Notes: generated from the letters alone by a model not told the origin. Shown: positions 35,679 through 45,121, counted from the stretch's first letter. The stretch is DNA of 64,000 nucleotides from Pseudomonas mosselii (GCF_019823065.1 NZ_CP081966.1:2201501-2265500), one strand, 5' to 3'. Numbers and translations are program-made.

Positions 35679-37094
35679 ATGAAACACGTTGAGCTATATG
35701 AGACCGTGCGCAATGGAACTCCTACGTTTAGGATTCTCTCGCCGGACTCAATGTTGTGTGAGTTTTTTGATAGCTGGGCATATCAGCTGGCAAAAGCGAA
35801 AAAATGGTTGACCGTTAAGGCGTACTGCTATGCGGTTGCGGAAAAACTTAATTACATCCATCAAGTTGGTTTAAATAATGGTGGCCTGACGCCGTTGTTG
35901 CTTAATGAGGCACTGGATTGCTACGAAAGCTACTTGGTGTTTGGGGGTGATAGCGATTCTGAAATTGCACGGGATGCAGCAAGGGTTCTCGGGTCTCGTA
36001 ATTTGAGCGGGTCTTCGGTTGCTGTGAGTTTGGCCGGCTGTAATAACTTCATTGCATCAAGCGAGGCGATGCGAGATGGATTGTTGCAAATGCAGGAGAG
36101 TGGATACATTACAGGTGTGGCACTTTCTATGTTGCCGCTTACTGTAGCGAAGTATGCCGATGCGCCTAGAAATATTAGCGCCGCTATTAAGGCGAATAGC
36201 TGGTTTGCAGGCTGTTTGGCCGGAGGTGCTAAAAAGATAAAAAGACAAAGGCTTGCGGCAACATCAAAGCCACAATTGATGGCGCGCACTGACGAATTCG
36301 GAGGTGACCAGACTGCGTTCCCTATCGACAAATGTGTCGAGTTGATCGAAAGCGCAGAGTGCTTGCGGGATAAAGTGCTTTGGTCTTTCCTAGCTGCAGC
36401 AGGGTGTCGAATTTCTGAAGCGCTGACCATCATCATGGATGATATTGTGGTGAACCCAGAAAGCCCACAGAACAATCGGGTTCACATTGTCGATCCCGAC
36501 ACTCGGCGAGAAATTCTGATCAAGTACATCCCTGAGGCAAAGCTGAACAAGCTTGAGCACAAAGGGCGAGACAAACCAGATACTTTCCTGATTGAACCGT
36601 TTGCATCCATTTTTTGGGCAAATCTTGGCCTTTATCATGAAGAAGAGATTGCAAAGGAAAAGGCGAGGCATAGACCTGTCGTCCATCCCTTTTTGTTCCG
36701 CAATATGCGCGACGGCGGAGCAATGCCGTCATCCTACCAGGCAGTGTGGGAGCGTTTTAATAAAGCAGCATTCAATTTGACGGGTACTAGCTACGGGTTT
36801 CACTCACTTCGTCATATGTATGCTTACTACTTGGTAAATCACTGCCCAAACCCGAGAGATCCAAATCGGTTTGGACTTGACTTGAAAATGGTACAGCTTT
36901 TGATGGGCCATAAGTCGATCAAGTCCACAGAGCGTTACGCCCGGAAGGATGCAAAGATGCTTGAGGCGACTTTTGCTGCTATGAACATGATTCGTATGTC
37001 GGCTTCAAATTTCAGTGTTGTAAAAGTACAGCTTCAGCACTTTGAAAATGAGGTTGAGCAAATCAAAAAGCATCTTGAAGGGGGCGCCCAGTGA
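35679..37094 (+). CDS. gmtY: Tyrosine recombinase, probable gamma-mobile-trio GmtY
   Basis: A 471-residue protein with a complete tyrosine recombinase catalytic set: Arg244 (GCRISEAL), His375 and Arg378 (HSLRH), His411 (GHKSIKST) and the nucleophile Tyr420 (ERYARKD). The N-terminal 220 residues would be the core-binding and arm-binding parts. It is the first of three co-oriented genes; its last 4 bases overlap the next start. A recombinase of this size followed by a giant second recombinase and a small third protein matches the gamma-mobile-trio modules that mark islands loaded with defence genes and toxins. The recombinase call is firm; the Gmt name is by organisation. Confidence 0.8.
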   Translation: MKHVELYETVRNGTPTFRILSPDSMLCEFFDSWAYQLAKAKKWLTVKAYCYAVAEKLNYIHQVGLNNGGLTPLLLNEALDCYESYLVFGGDSDSEIARDAARVLGSRNLSGSSVAVSLAGCNNFIASSEAMRDGLLQMQESGYITGVALSMLPLTVAKYADAPRNISAAIKANSWFAGCLAGGAKKIKRQRLAATSKPQLMARTDEFGGDQTAFPIDKCVELIESAECLRDKVLWSFLAAAGCRISEALTIIMDDIVVNPESPQNNRVHIVDPDTRREILIKYIPEAKLNKLEHKGRDKPDTFLIEPFASIFWANLGLYHEEEIAKEKARHRPVVHPFLFRNMRDGGAMPSSYQAVWERFNKAAFNLTGTSYGFHSLRHMYAYYLVNHCPNPRDPNRFGLDLKMVQLLMGHKSIKSTERYARKDAKMLEATFAAMNMIRMSASNFSVVKVQLQHFENEVEQIKKHLEGGAQ

Positions 37095-40000
37095 TGATCA
37101 ACCTCAGTAAGAATAAGGCAGTCTGGTTGGTGCCTGAAGGCGAAGTGATCGCAGCGTTCAAGAAGGCAGTCTCTTTTGTTCGACAGATATATCGGAGATC
37201 TTTGGGAAGTAGGGGTGGTTCAACAGAGAAAATTGATAGTCTATTCAATAGTCATGGTCTTGATTTTAGTCATTGGGAGTTGGCTCATGTTGAACGGTTG
37301 CTTGAGTCGACATATCGTGGGTCAACTACCCGGATTGGGGATATTGATCGCTCATATCATGCGTTGCCGGAGAGTTATGATTCGTCATTGTCTCAATTCA
37401 TTCGTATGGTCTTCGTCACCTTGTGGGCGCGCAAGGTTTTCATTGCTCCATTGTCTATGCAGACGATTAATCATCAGGTAGAAATTTTCGACGACCTATG
37501 CCGTAATCTTGATGTCGAGTGCCTTACTATCATTCGTGGTGTTCATCCTGATTCGGAAATCGAGAGCATTTTCAAACGTGGTGAGTTTAACGACGGAAGC
37601 AGTCGAGTAAGCTTTTGGTTGAGACTTTTGCTGAGTACCGACTTCTATACCGTTGATGACATTACTGAGGAAGGTTGTAAGGTGCTCTTTGATGGCGCTA
37701 ATGGTTCGGGTACGTTGCCGCTTCGAAGATATTATGTAAATGATTTTTTGTTGACTATCACCCACCCCCGTCCATCTAGTAAAAAAATGGTAGAAGATAT
37801 CATTAGCGGGTATCAGGTCGTTAAGCGAGAGAGTCGGTCTGAGAGGGTGTACAAAGGGCGCAGAATCGGGACGAAGAAAAAGCACATTAAAAGCCCTGCG
37901 CAACAGGCTCATGAGGCGGCGCTTGGAATGGCTCGCTCTCTGGCCAATGGTGAGCTTGAATTCAATTTCGAAGTGATGTTCAAGACACATTTTCCTACGC
38001 ACCGTATCAAGGGGCTATTCAGCTTGGGTGAGGAAAATGATCGACTGCCTTTCATCGAGGAGTCGCATCCTAAAGTGAAGAATTTTGCCATTTATATAAA
38101 TCAGGTGTTTGGCTCATTTATGAAGTCAAAGCGCCTGCAGCGCTCAAGTGGTTATGGGTTCTTGAGAAACCTATTTATGAGCTATCTCACGGCTTATTTG
38201 CCGAACTTTTACATGCGACGGGATGGCTCGCTTGAGAACTACCCGGGAACTCTCAATGAGTTTAACTGTAGCTTGTACTTTACTCATGAGTCGGTTTTTT
38301 TGGATGGTGTGATCAAGTTTGAAAGGGAGCCACCGAGGACTTTTTTGGGGTACATGGAAGAGTTCGCCAGTGCGCACGGTTGGGTTAACGAAACGCATTA
38401 TGCGCGAGTGTTGGTGGTTGATCATTTTTGTCGGTACATTGAAAGTAATAAGCTTGTGCTGCCGGATGCGGATAAGTTCAAATGCAATTTTACTAATGCT
38501 TGCTATCCAGCTATTGAAAAGAAGTCGGGTACGAAAAAAAGGCCGATCCCAAGGCCTTATTTTGCAACATTCTTGAGTATGTTATACAGTCTAGAGTACC
38601 TGATGGATCACATCAATAAAATGCCATTCTATGAAGGTCAGCTTGAAGAAGATGTAAACTACGGTGTCCTGAATGGTCAGCTTTGCCAGCCCAGTCTGAC
38701 AGACTTGTTGAACAGCCACGCCTGGGCTGGGCTTTTTTCAAAGGAAGTGCGGGGGTTTGGGGAGGTGAACCAATCACTGCTTAACTACACGCCAATTTTC
38801 TACCATGAGGGGAAAATTCATCGGTTTGAGGTGCTTCCTAGATTTTATAAAATTGTTGATTTTGAGTTTATGGGTAATGTGGTTCAACGCATTTCGCCAA
38901 ACTCAGTTCGCTTGACCATCCTAATGTGTGAAACAGGGCTTCGCCAACAACACCTGATCTGGCTTAATAAAGAAAAGTATGACTGCGTGTTGGATAGGTA
39001 CTGGAAAAGTCCGCTGGCGCCTCTTTTTGTTAGCTCGGATAAATCGCATGGGGAGTGGACGGCGATTGTTTCGCGCCATGTGATCGATGTTTTGGATCGA
39101 CAAAGGGCCTGGTATGACTCCTGCAGCTCTGAGTCTTACAACGAGGATCTCTGGTATGGACTCACCAAAGGCTCAAAATTTGGTCAGTTCAAGCCGCTCT
39201 TCAGAGAAATGGGAGTTGGTGATAGCCAGTGGGCTAATTATCGACATTATCCTGTTTACCTACTGATGCTCCAACATTTCATCAGAGAGGTCATGCAAGA
39301 CGATACTGGTGATGACATCGTGTTTCTGAAGGGGGAAGACGGTAAGCGTGACCCGGTTAAGGGCTATGATCATGCCTATCTGAGCACACTTTCTGCCGAT
39401 AGCTTCACCAGTCCTCATACCCCGCACGGATTGAGGGCTGGGTTTGTGTCCGAAGCTATGCGTTTTCTGCCGCCATCGTTGATCGGGCAGTTCATGACAG
39501 GCCAGACTGAAGAGCTGGTTTGGTACTACACCTTGTTTGACGGCGAGAACATGCCAGATCATCAAAAGCTGCTGGCTGATTACATGTTGAAGAATATGGA
39601 TAAGCTGAGCGGCGGCGAGGCTCCAGAGCTAGCAGAGGCTGCATTGCGGCTGAATGCAAGGCTGGGAGCAAGCATTCATAAAGACCCTGTGAAAGCTATT
39701 GATATGCATGGCCTGATTAGCTTGACGGGGGTCAGGGAAGGTCAGAGCGGCTTAGAGGTATTGCGTGCCAAGCGGTACACCAAGCTAGCCTATAACTTGT
39801 GCCATATCTGCCCGTTCGATAACCATTGCCCTGAAGAAGTGGTAAAACAACTCGGAGTAGGTCGACCTTGCGCGCTTTGTCCATACGCCATCCGTGGGGT
39901 AGACCATCTGCCAGCTATCTGCGCAGAGAAAGATAAATCTAAGGAGATTATGAAGGAAATCCTGGATAAATTACGCGAGTACCGGGCGCTGAAAGCTTCC

Positions 40001-40501
40001 GCACGCAATCCTCAGGTTCTTGAAAACCTGAACATGGAATATGATCATCATGCTAGAGAGGCGTATGCTCTCGAGGCGATTGAACAGCAGCTTTATCTCA
40101 TGGCCAAACGCGGTGAATACAAAAGTTATTTTATTCCTGAGAAGGAGGGGGTCGTTGCGCACCTTGAGAGGGTTAATGTTTCGGGGGCTGAACACATTCT
40201 GAAGCGTTTAGTTGATGTCCAAAACTTCCCAGATGCGACAAGTGAGAGCCTGAACAAAAAATTTGCCTATATGCGTATGGCTATGCTGGTGCAGCAGGGT
40301 AAGTTTGATGAGCTTCTCCGCGTTGATCCAAGGCCGCCGTGCCATCAACTAACCTCTCAAATCTCCAGTATGATGACTGCCGGGGTGCTTGATGTGCGGG
40401 ATGTGATTAAGATCGGCCATACAGTTGCTAAGCCGTCAGTGGAAGCTAAGCCTGTTCGTTTGATCGCTTCAACTCTGGGTGTTGCTGAAGTTGAAGACTG
40501 A
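37091..40501 (+). CDS. gmtZ: Large recombinase-like protein, probable GmtZ
   Basis: A 1136-residue protein. Near the middle it shows a divergent tyrosine recombinase site: Arg618 in ETGLRQQHL, His779 and Arg782 in HGLRAGF, and Tyr812/Tyr813 in WYYTL. The second His of the usual motif is replaced (GQTEE). After it, at about residues 904-943, lies a Cys-rich cluster (CHIC, CPEE, CALC) likely to bind zinc. The first 500 residues match nothing I recognise. It overlaps gmtY by 4 bases and belongs to the same operon, so both recombinases probably act together in excision and integration of the island. Confidence 0.7.
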   Translation: MMINLSKNKAVWLVPEGEVIAAFKKAVSFVRQIYRRSLGSRGGSTEKIDSLFNSHGLDFSHWELAHVERLLESTYRGSTTRIGDIDRSYHALPESYDSSLSQFIRMVFVTLWARKVFIAPLSMQTINHQVEIFDDLCRNLDVECLTIIRGVHPDSEIESIFKRGEFNDGSSRVSFWLRLLLSTDFYTVDDITEEGCKVLFDGANGSGTLPLRRYYVNDFLLTITHPRPSSKKMVEDIISGYQVVKRESRSERVYKGRRIGTKKKHIKSPAQQAHEAALGMARSLANGELEFNFEVMFKTHFPTHRIKGLFSLGEENDRLPFIEESHPKVKNFAIYINQVFGSFMKSKRLQRSSGYGFLRNLFMSYLTAYLPNFYMRRDGSLENYPGTLNEFNCSLYFTHESVFLDGVIKFEREPPRTFLGYMEEFASAHGWVNETHYARVLVVDHFCRYIESNKLVLPDADKFKCNFTNACYPAIEKKSGTKKRPIPRPYFATFLSMLYSLEYLMDHINKMPFYEGQLEEDVNYGVLNGQLCQPSLTDLLNSHAWAGLFSKEVRGFGEVNQSLLNYTPIFYHEGKIHRFEVLPRFYKIVDFEFMGNVVQRISPNSVRLTILMCETGLRQQHLIWLNKEKYDCVLDRYWKSPLAPLFVSSDKSHGEWTAIVSRHVIDVLDRQRAWYDSCSSESYNEDLWYGLTKGSKFGQFKPLFREMGVGDSQWANYRHYPVYLLMLQHFIREVMQDDTGDDIVFLKGEDGKRDPVKGYDHAYLSTLSADSFTSPHTPHGLRAGFVSEAMRFLPPSLIGQFMTGQTEELVWYYTLFDGENMPDHQKLLADYMLKNMDKLSGGEAPELAEAALRLNARLGASIHKDPVKAIDMHGLISLTGVREGQSGLEVLRAKRYTKLAYNLCHICPFDNHCPEEVVKQLGVGRPCALCPYAIRGVDHLPAICAEKDKSKEIMKEILDKLREYRALKASARNPQVLENLNMEYDHHAREAYALEAIEQQLYLMAKRGEYKSYFIPEKEGVVAHLERVNVSGAEHILKRLVDVQNFPDATSESLNKKFAYMRMAMLVQQGKFDELLRVDPRPPCHQLTSQISSMMTAGVLDVRDVIKIGHTVAKPSVEAKPVRLIASTLGVAEVED

Positions 40502-40633
40502 TGGCTGTGGCTTTGAACGCAAGACTGGACTGACCTGGTAACACGCTCGCCCCACTACTATATATTTCTGTAACGGGGCTCGCTATATCAGCATTATTTT
40601 GGTTGCCCGCAACAAATGTTGATGGGGCTGTAA

Positions 40634-41317
40634 TTGTCACAGAGCTATCGCATGGGGCTCGATTTTATGCAGCGTAAAGACACTTTTCAGGAACACAGGA
40701 ATTCGCATAGGGCAGCACGTATTGCCCATATTAATAGTGCTCTAAAGGTACTATCTAGAGCTAATTACAAGAACATTACCAGCCTTGCTAGGGGGGTGGC
40801 TGAGATTGTTACGGAATATGAGCTTAGCCAAAATCTTAGCTTGCCGGAGCATGATAGAGATAGTGAGTTAAGGCCAGTAAGTCACGTTACGCTGCTTAGG
40901 AACTCTGACTATCGAAAAATACTGGAGAAGACTCTTGAGTCGGAGGAGGTTTCAGCTCTACCGACATCGATTAGCTCTTCTGATTATGAGGCGTTGAAGA
41001 TACGGAATGCAGGGCTTGAAGGGCAGATCGCTCAGCTGAAGCATACTATAATAAATCTAGACTCTGGTGGATTAATGGTGTCTGGTGATTCGGAGCAGTT
41101 TAAGGAAGAGATTGTCAAACTTAGCGACGACATAAGATTTTTGATGGCATTTATCGATGGTATGCAGAGCGAAGCTATGGATGTATTTGTAATTATTAAG
41201 CCGGGTGAGGAAAATTTTGAGTATAGTGAGGCTGGGTATCATGGGGTTATGAATATGGTCGCAACTTACGATGATCTTATACGTCTTGAAGTGCTGCGGC
41301 GGAAGTTCGATGTATAA
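40634..41317 (+). CDS. gmtX: Third gene of the recombinase module, probable GmtX
   Basis: A 227-residue protein without enzymatic motifs. The N-terminal part (HINSALKVLSRANYKNITSLARGV) looks like a helical DNA-binding domain. A short coiled coil follows around residues 118-135 (YEALKIRNAGLEGQIAQLKH), and the C-terminus is acidic. It follows gmtZ after 132 bases in the same direction. Start uncertain: TTG at 40634 has GGGG upstream, while ATGs at 40652 and 40667 are alternatives. The GmtX label rests on position and size. Confidence 0.55.
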   Translation: MSQSYRMGLDFMQRKDTFQEHRNSHRAARIAHINSALKVLSRANYKNITSLARGVAEIVTEYELSQNLSLPEHDRDSELRPVSHVTLLRNSDYRKILEKTLESEEVSALPTSISSSDYEALKIRNAGLEGQIAQLKHTIINLDSGGLMVSGDSEQFKEEIVKLSDDIRFLMAFIDGMQSEAMDVFVIIKPGEENFEYSEAGYHGVMNMVATYDDLIRLEVLRRKFDV

Positions 41318-41320
41318 AAA

Positions 41321-41602
41321 TTAGGGTTTAATAAACTTTCCAACGATGGCGCCAAACACCGCCATTGCAACCGTCATCTTGCCAGCGTCCGCAATGCCGC
41401 TGGTGCACTGCGGGCACAGCTCATCGTCGTAGTATTCCCCACCCTTAGCGTAATTGTTGCACCCTGGGCTGCGGCAGACGTAGACGCCTTCACCGCAAGC
41501 CGTACAGGCACATTTGTCACGTCTGACCAGGTTCTCCTCCGTGACGGAAGGGGTGACCATCTCAGCGCAGAAAGGACAGATACCCTTCGACTTTGTGCTC
41601 AT
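41321..41602 (-). CDS. Small zinc-ribbon protein with C-terminal hydrophobic segment
   Basis: A 93-residue protein with four Cys pairs: CPFC, CTAC, CRSPGC and CPQC, arranged as two treble-clef or rubredoxin-like zinc ribbons over residues 9-65. The last 20 residues (MTVAMAVFGAIVGKFI) are hydrophobic and could be a membrane anchor. It converges on gmtX and lies 9 bases downstream of another small Cys protein, so the two form a pair. Function unknown; no homologue recognised. Confidence 0.6.
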   Translation of the reverse strand: MSTKSKGICPFCAEMVTPSVTEENLVRRDKCACTACGEGVYVCRSPGCNNYAKGGEYYDDELCPQCTSGIADAGKMTVAMAVFGAIVGKFIKP

Positions 41603-41611
41603 AATGCTTCC

Positions 41612-41767
41612 CTACAGAGGACGCACAGCGATTCGAGTGGAACGGCACTTAGGGCAGTAGTTAGGTGTGCCGAAGCCTGCGCGGCTCTTCCATTTGTTGC
41701 CACAGACGGGCTTTTTGGGATCCAGGCATTCAGCCCAGTAGACCTGATCTTTTTTCGCGATAGCCAT
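41612..41767 (-). CDS. 51-residue zinc-finger-like protein
   Basis: Reads MAIAKKDQVYWAECLD at the start and contains CLDPKKPVC and CPKC, four cysteines that could bind one zinc ion; it ends RSTRIAVRPL. Upstream on the minus strand AGGAGAC lies seven bases from the ATG, a good ribosome binding site. It precedes the 93-residue zinc-ribbon gene. It is shorter than usual annotation limits but the site and Cys pattern support it. Confidence 0.55.
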   Translation of the reverse strand: MAIAKKDQVYWAECLDPKKPVCGNKWKSRAGFGTPNYCPKCRSTRIAVRPL

Positions 41768-42240
41768 GGAAACGTCTCCTGTTCGGTTTCTCTAATGTGT
41801 CTGAGCATAGGAAACGCATTGTGAGATGTACACTGACAAAATGATCACAAAAAACCTTATAGAGTCAAAAGCTTAGCAGGCTGTTTAAATGTACAGTAAA
41901 GTATCCTACTGATTTATATGGATAAATTTAGAGAGTTGTGTATTTGAGTTATGGCTTCAAAATGCCATTATGTGAAGTGGGTCACATTTTTCTGTCCTTG
42001 GCCAGTAACGCGGTAGCCGTCGGCCCACAGCACACGAGCAGGGCCCTAATTTTTTCCTCAGCCTCTCCTGCCCACTCCAGCTCCTCCCTGGCAGCACAGC
42101 TCGAATTTTGGAGCGGGCATTGAGGGCATGGATACCGCCTGCAAGCTGGAATTGCTCACCTGGATCACCGTCGGATTTGGTCACTGCCCACGACGTGGTG
42201 TTAAAATGCCACCAATCTTGGGTTGGAAGGGATTTCTCGC
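41768..42240. other. Intergenic region, no supported gene
   Basis: About 470 bases between divergent genes. The left half is AT-rich, the right half GC-rich, a composition break near 42,000 that suggests a junction of separately acquired segments. No known RNA or repeat was recognised. Confidence 0.4.
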
Positions 42241-43362
42241 GTGAAGCTTGATTTAGGCTGGTGGAAAGAGCGCTGGGTATGGATCGCTATGATCTTGCTC
42301 ATTGTGGTGTTGGGCTACGTCCTGTTTTCTACCTACGCTGAAAAGCTGCCTTACGTATCAAACAATCATTCTGCGTGGGCGAGTTTTGGTTCCTTGCTCG
42401 CTGGCTTTTTCACACTCACGAGTACCCTTGCCACTGTCGCCACTCTCTTGTTCCTGGCCCGTCAGAACAAGGGGATGCAGAAGGTTACTCAGGCCCAGCT
42501 CGAGGCGATGACGTTCGACCGATATATCAGTCATCGAAAGCTCTTCATTGAGTTGCTTAATGAGCAAGAGGAGAGCCTGCAGAGGAGCTTTAGATTCCGC
42601 GACCCTACGCTCCTGTACAATGCTGTGTTCCCAAGTAATTCGCTACATAACTGTGATCTTATTATTAATCCAGAGTTTGATGAAAATGGCGACGGTACTA
42701 ATCACCTAGGAAAGGTTTCAGCTAAGCTAGAGCGAGTAAAGAAAGCCTTGGCTAATTCAACTGCCAACGAATCGGAGCATCTAGCGTTTGTTCTTGATCT
42801 TATTAGCCTGCGGCAAGATTTGCTCATGATCGAACAGTGTCGCGACTCGCGTGAAGGGGATATTATATTCCACGGTAGGGCTCAGGGTATCAATGTCTTC
42901 ATGCTCGATAGCTTTGTTCGAGATGCGGTAAAGCTGGCCAATATAATTTTCACATTCACCAAAAGCCCTATGGTCGATGAGGCGGGATTCCTCGGCTGTT
43001 CCTTGGATCTGAAGGCCTGGATTGTGAGTGAATTTTACACTCCACGGAGGCAAGCTGAGTTAACTGTCTTCAGTAGTAATTCTCTCCTTCCCGATTTAGT
43101 ATGGATAAGGCGCTCTCTTTCGGAGGTTCTAGAGGTTGATGAAGCGTTTGTCAGTGCTAAGCGGCGGCTAGATAAGGTCTTTTCTACGATTCAAAGCGTG
43201 GAGCGGTTGAGGGATAAGTCTGTTCTCAAGAGACTCGTTGAGGAATGTATTACTGATGTCAGGTCGAAGTTTGACAAGATGAGTGGTGGCGAGCATTTCA
43301 AGCTTATAGGTGAGATTTCATCGCGTCTTCATCGGATAAAAAATAATTTTGACTTAAATTAA
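42241..43362 (+). CDS. Two-helix membrane protein with large cytoplasmic domain
   Basis: Starts with GTG, ten bases after a GGAAGG ribosome binding site, giving 373 residues that begin MKLDLGWWKERW. Two membrane helices (residues about 12-32 and 45-78) are followed by about 290 soluble residues, starting with an amphipathic helix (YISHRKLFIELLNEQEE). This plan matches putative abortive-infection (AbiC-like) proteins and two-helix effectors of some retrons, which permeabilise the membrane, but the match is architectural only. The next gene, 23 bases on, also codes for a membrane protein, so they likely act together. No reverse transcriptase is near. Confidence 0.6.
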   Translation: MKLDLGWWKERWVWIAMILLIVVLGYVLFSTYAEKLPYVSNNHSAWASFGSLLAGFFTLTSTLATVATLLFLARQNKGMQKVTQAQLEAMTFDRYISHRKLFIELLNEQEESLQRSFRFRDPTLLYNAVFPSNSLHNCDLIINPEFDENGDGTNHLGKVSAKLERVKKALANSTANESEHLAFVLDLISLRQDLLMIEQCRDSREGDIIFHGRAQGINVFMLDSFVRDAVKLANIIFTFTKSPMVDEAGFLGCSLDLKAWIVSEFYTPRRQAELTVFSSNSLLPDLVWIRRSLSEVLEVDEAFVSAKRRLDKVFSTIQSVERLRDKSVLKRLVEECITDVRSKFDKMSGGEHFKLIGEISSRLHRIKNNFDLN

Positions 43363-43385
43363 GGCTATTTCAAAAGGAGTTGCGT

Positions 43386-43952
43386 ATGACTACGCTTGTG
43401 GATCAAGGTGATACGAATTTCGGCTATCTGCCATTGAAGACGCTAGGGTTGGCGTTTGCTGCAGCTCTATTTTTTAGAGTCATTGGGGTGGGGAGTGAGT
43501 TTCTGGCGAGTAATGCGTCATGGCCTAATGTTGCAATGGCCATAATGATGACCTCTGTACTGCTGGTTATATACTTTTTTACTTCCGTGCATCCTTATGA
43601 TGATAGTGCCCTCCTGCAGGGGGCGCGCAAAGTCCTCGTTGAGTACATTAAGTTTAGCTTCGAGCTAGGGTTTTTTGCAGTTGGCTTTATCATGGTGGTC
43701 GAGTTCGGGGATCCGGGTTACTGGATATCTCTGGCGTTTTGGTTTCCCGCCTACCTGCTTATATTTGTTCTGTTTAATCATGTGTTGTTGCTGGTGCATG
43801 GTGGGTCGGGCTCTACTGTGCGCCTGGCAAATTGGGTGGACAAGAAGATGGGGTGGGAAACGAACATCACAATTGTAGGTAATCGCAGTGCATGTATGCT
43901 CCTAGGAGCATTTTTTGCGATTGTGATCGGCGCTTTGTTTATCTATATCTGA
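43386..43952 (+). CDS. Multi-helix membrane protein, partner of the preceding gene
   Basis: A 188-residue protein starting MTTLVDQGDTNFG, with an AAAGGAG ribosome binding site seven bases upstream of the ATG. Five hydrophobic segments are visible (around residues 15-33, 48-66, 90-108, 113-135 and 165-187). No family recognised. Tight spacing to the two-helix protein upstream makes a two-gene membrane module plausible, perhaps sensor plus effector or toxin plus immunity. Confidence 0.6.
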   Translation: MTTLVDQGDTNFGYLPLKTLGLAFAAALFFRVIGVGSEFLASNASWPNVAMAIMMTSVLLVIYFFTSVHPYDDSALLQGARKVLVEYIKFSFELGFFAVGFIMVVEFGDPGYWISLAFWFPAYLLIFVLFNHVLLLVHGGSGSTVRLANWVDKKMGWETNITIVGNRSACMLLGAFFAIVIGALFIYI

Positions 43953-44088
43953 CACCATTAAAGATCATCACATATGGCCGGAGTGTTCCGGCCATTCAAT
44001 CACCCACCTAGCAGCAATCGGATAACATGCCTCGGTAGCGACGGCCATGACAAGTGCTTTGCTCCAGCTTTCCTTGCACCCCAAATCG

Positions 44089-44562
44089 TCAAGACTTCTT
44101 CCAGTAATCCCTGACACTCGTCAACGCCAGGCCAAGCTGTTCAGCCACCTGCTGCTGCTTCATGCCAGCGGCTTTGAGGGCCAAGACAGCTGCTTCGTTG
44201 TCAGCGTTGAGTGGCTTGCCGCGCTTCCGCTTGATGAGATTCCCGCCATCGTCGAATTGTTCGGCGAGGGCCTTCATCCCTCCCTCTGCTTCAAACGCAG
44301 CGACGTGAGTCAGTGCCCGGCCCACTACTGTGAGAGCTGGCTCACCCTGTTTTTGGGCTATCGACATCGCGAGCATGGCGATCGGGTCGACGCCCAGGCT
44401 GTCCGCAATCTGCTCGAGCTGCTCAATGGTGATGCTTGTCTTGGCGTTCTCGAGTGCGCTGATTTTCGTGCGATCTGTAGCCTCTGAAAGATCGGCGTAC
44501 CGAGCGCCCCGGACGAGACGAAAAGCACGTAGTACCCCCGCGAATGCGATCCTGAGCTGCAT
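44089..44562 (-). CDS. XRE-family regulator with second C-terminal HTH
   Basis: A 157-residue protein. Residues 10-65 are a Cro/C1 helix-turn-helix (YADLSEATDRTKISALENA, then LEQIADSLGVDPIAML). The C-terminus (GMKQQQVAEQLGLALTSVRDYWKK) is a second, resolvase-type HTH preceded by a basic KRKRGKPLNADNE stretch. It is divergent from the DUF6957-like gene and probably regulates it through the inverted repeat at 44604-44633. Such double-HTH regulators are common in Pseudomonas accessory DNA. It starts at the ATG of MQLRIAFAGVLRAF. Confidence 0.75.
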   Translation of the reverse strand: MQLRIAFAGVLRAFRLVRGARYADLSEATDRTKISALENAKTSITIEQLEQIADSLGVDPIAMLAMSIAQKQGEPALTVVGRALTHVAAFEAEGGMKALAEQFDDGGNLIKRKRGKPLNADNEAAVLALKAAGMKQQQVAEQLGLALTSVRDYWKKS

Positions 44563-44603
44563 AGTCCATCCAAAAATCAGGATATAGCCACAGCTTCGCT
44601 TTG

Positions 44604-44633
44604 CGGATAAACGGTAAATCACTGTATTATCCG
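44604..44633. promoter_or_regulatory. Inverted repeat CGGATAA-N16-TTATCCG
   Basis: Two exact 7-base half sites lie between the divergent HTH regulator and the DUF6957-like gene; the spacer is AT-rich like a -10 region. A likely operator for the neighbouring regulator. Confidence 0.5.
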
Positions 44634-44728
44634 TTTTGTGTGGATGGCCTTGGACGGCACATCGTGGAGAGAGGCAAGTGGTCGGATGCCACAAGAGTTC
44701 TCTCAAGCTCCCCCTGCGAGGTGAGGAA

Positions 44729-45121
44729 TTGGACAACGCAGATATCGAGCTCTTCAGCGAGCCTTCAGAGCCCCGCGAGGGCGCCCATGCTGAGGAGGGA
44801 CAGTTGATCGAGCTGGTCGCCCATCGCTATCCAGGGAAAGCGTACTGTCTCGTCCGGGATTGGACGTTGTTCCGTGCGGAGCTCACTGAAGCTGAGCTAG
44901 CGAAGGTGGCGGCTGCTGGCAACATCCCCTTGTTTCTCCTTGCTCACAATGTGCGGGCGGATAGCGCTGGCCGCTTTCAGCCTGGCAGTTGGGTGCGGTC
45001 GAGCATCGGGGTTGCGCTCGTGGACGGGTATTTTTTTGAGACTCGAAACACCGTGTATGTGCTCGTCGGGAAAGGGGCTGAGCAGAAGGCCTCGCTCAAG
45101 ACGATTTTTTCATTTTATTGA
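44729..45121 (+). CDS. DUF6957-like protein
   Basis: A 130-residue protein starting at a TTG preceded by a near-perfect GAGGTGA ribosome binding site; no other in-frame start fits. The central part (LAHNVRADSAGRFQPGSWVR, then GYFFETRNTVYVLVG) resembles the DUF6957 proteins of pseudomonads, whose role is unknown. A similar block recurs in the protein at 45645-46037. It is divergent from an XRE regulator and likely controlled by it. Confidence 0.65.
   Translation: MDNADIELFSEPSEPREGAHAEEGQLIELVAHRYPGKAYCLVRDWTLFRAELTEAELAKVAAAGNIPLFLLAHNVRADSAGRFQPGSWVRSSIGVALVDGYFFETRNTVYVLVGKGAEQKASLKTIFSFY

Noticed and set aside
41599..41808. 69-codon minus-strand frame overlapping the two zinc proteins
   Set aside because: A different frame in the same place encodes the four-Cys 51-residue protein with a good ribosome binding site.
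41957..42184. 75-codon minus-strand frame between the zinc proteins and the membrane module
   Set aside because: Crosses a composition break, lacks a ribosome binding site and resembles nothing.
42241..43362. Retron-type system suggested by the two-helix protein
   Set aside because: No reverse transcriptase or msr/msd-like RNA is found on either side.
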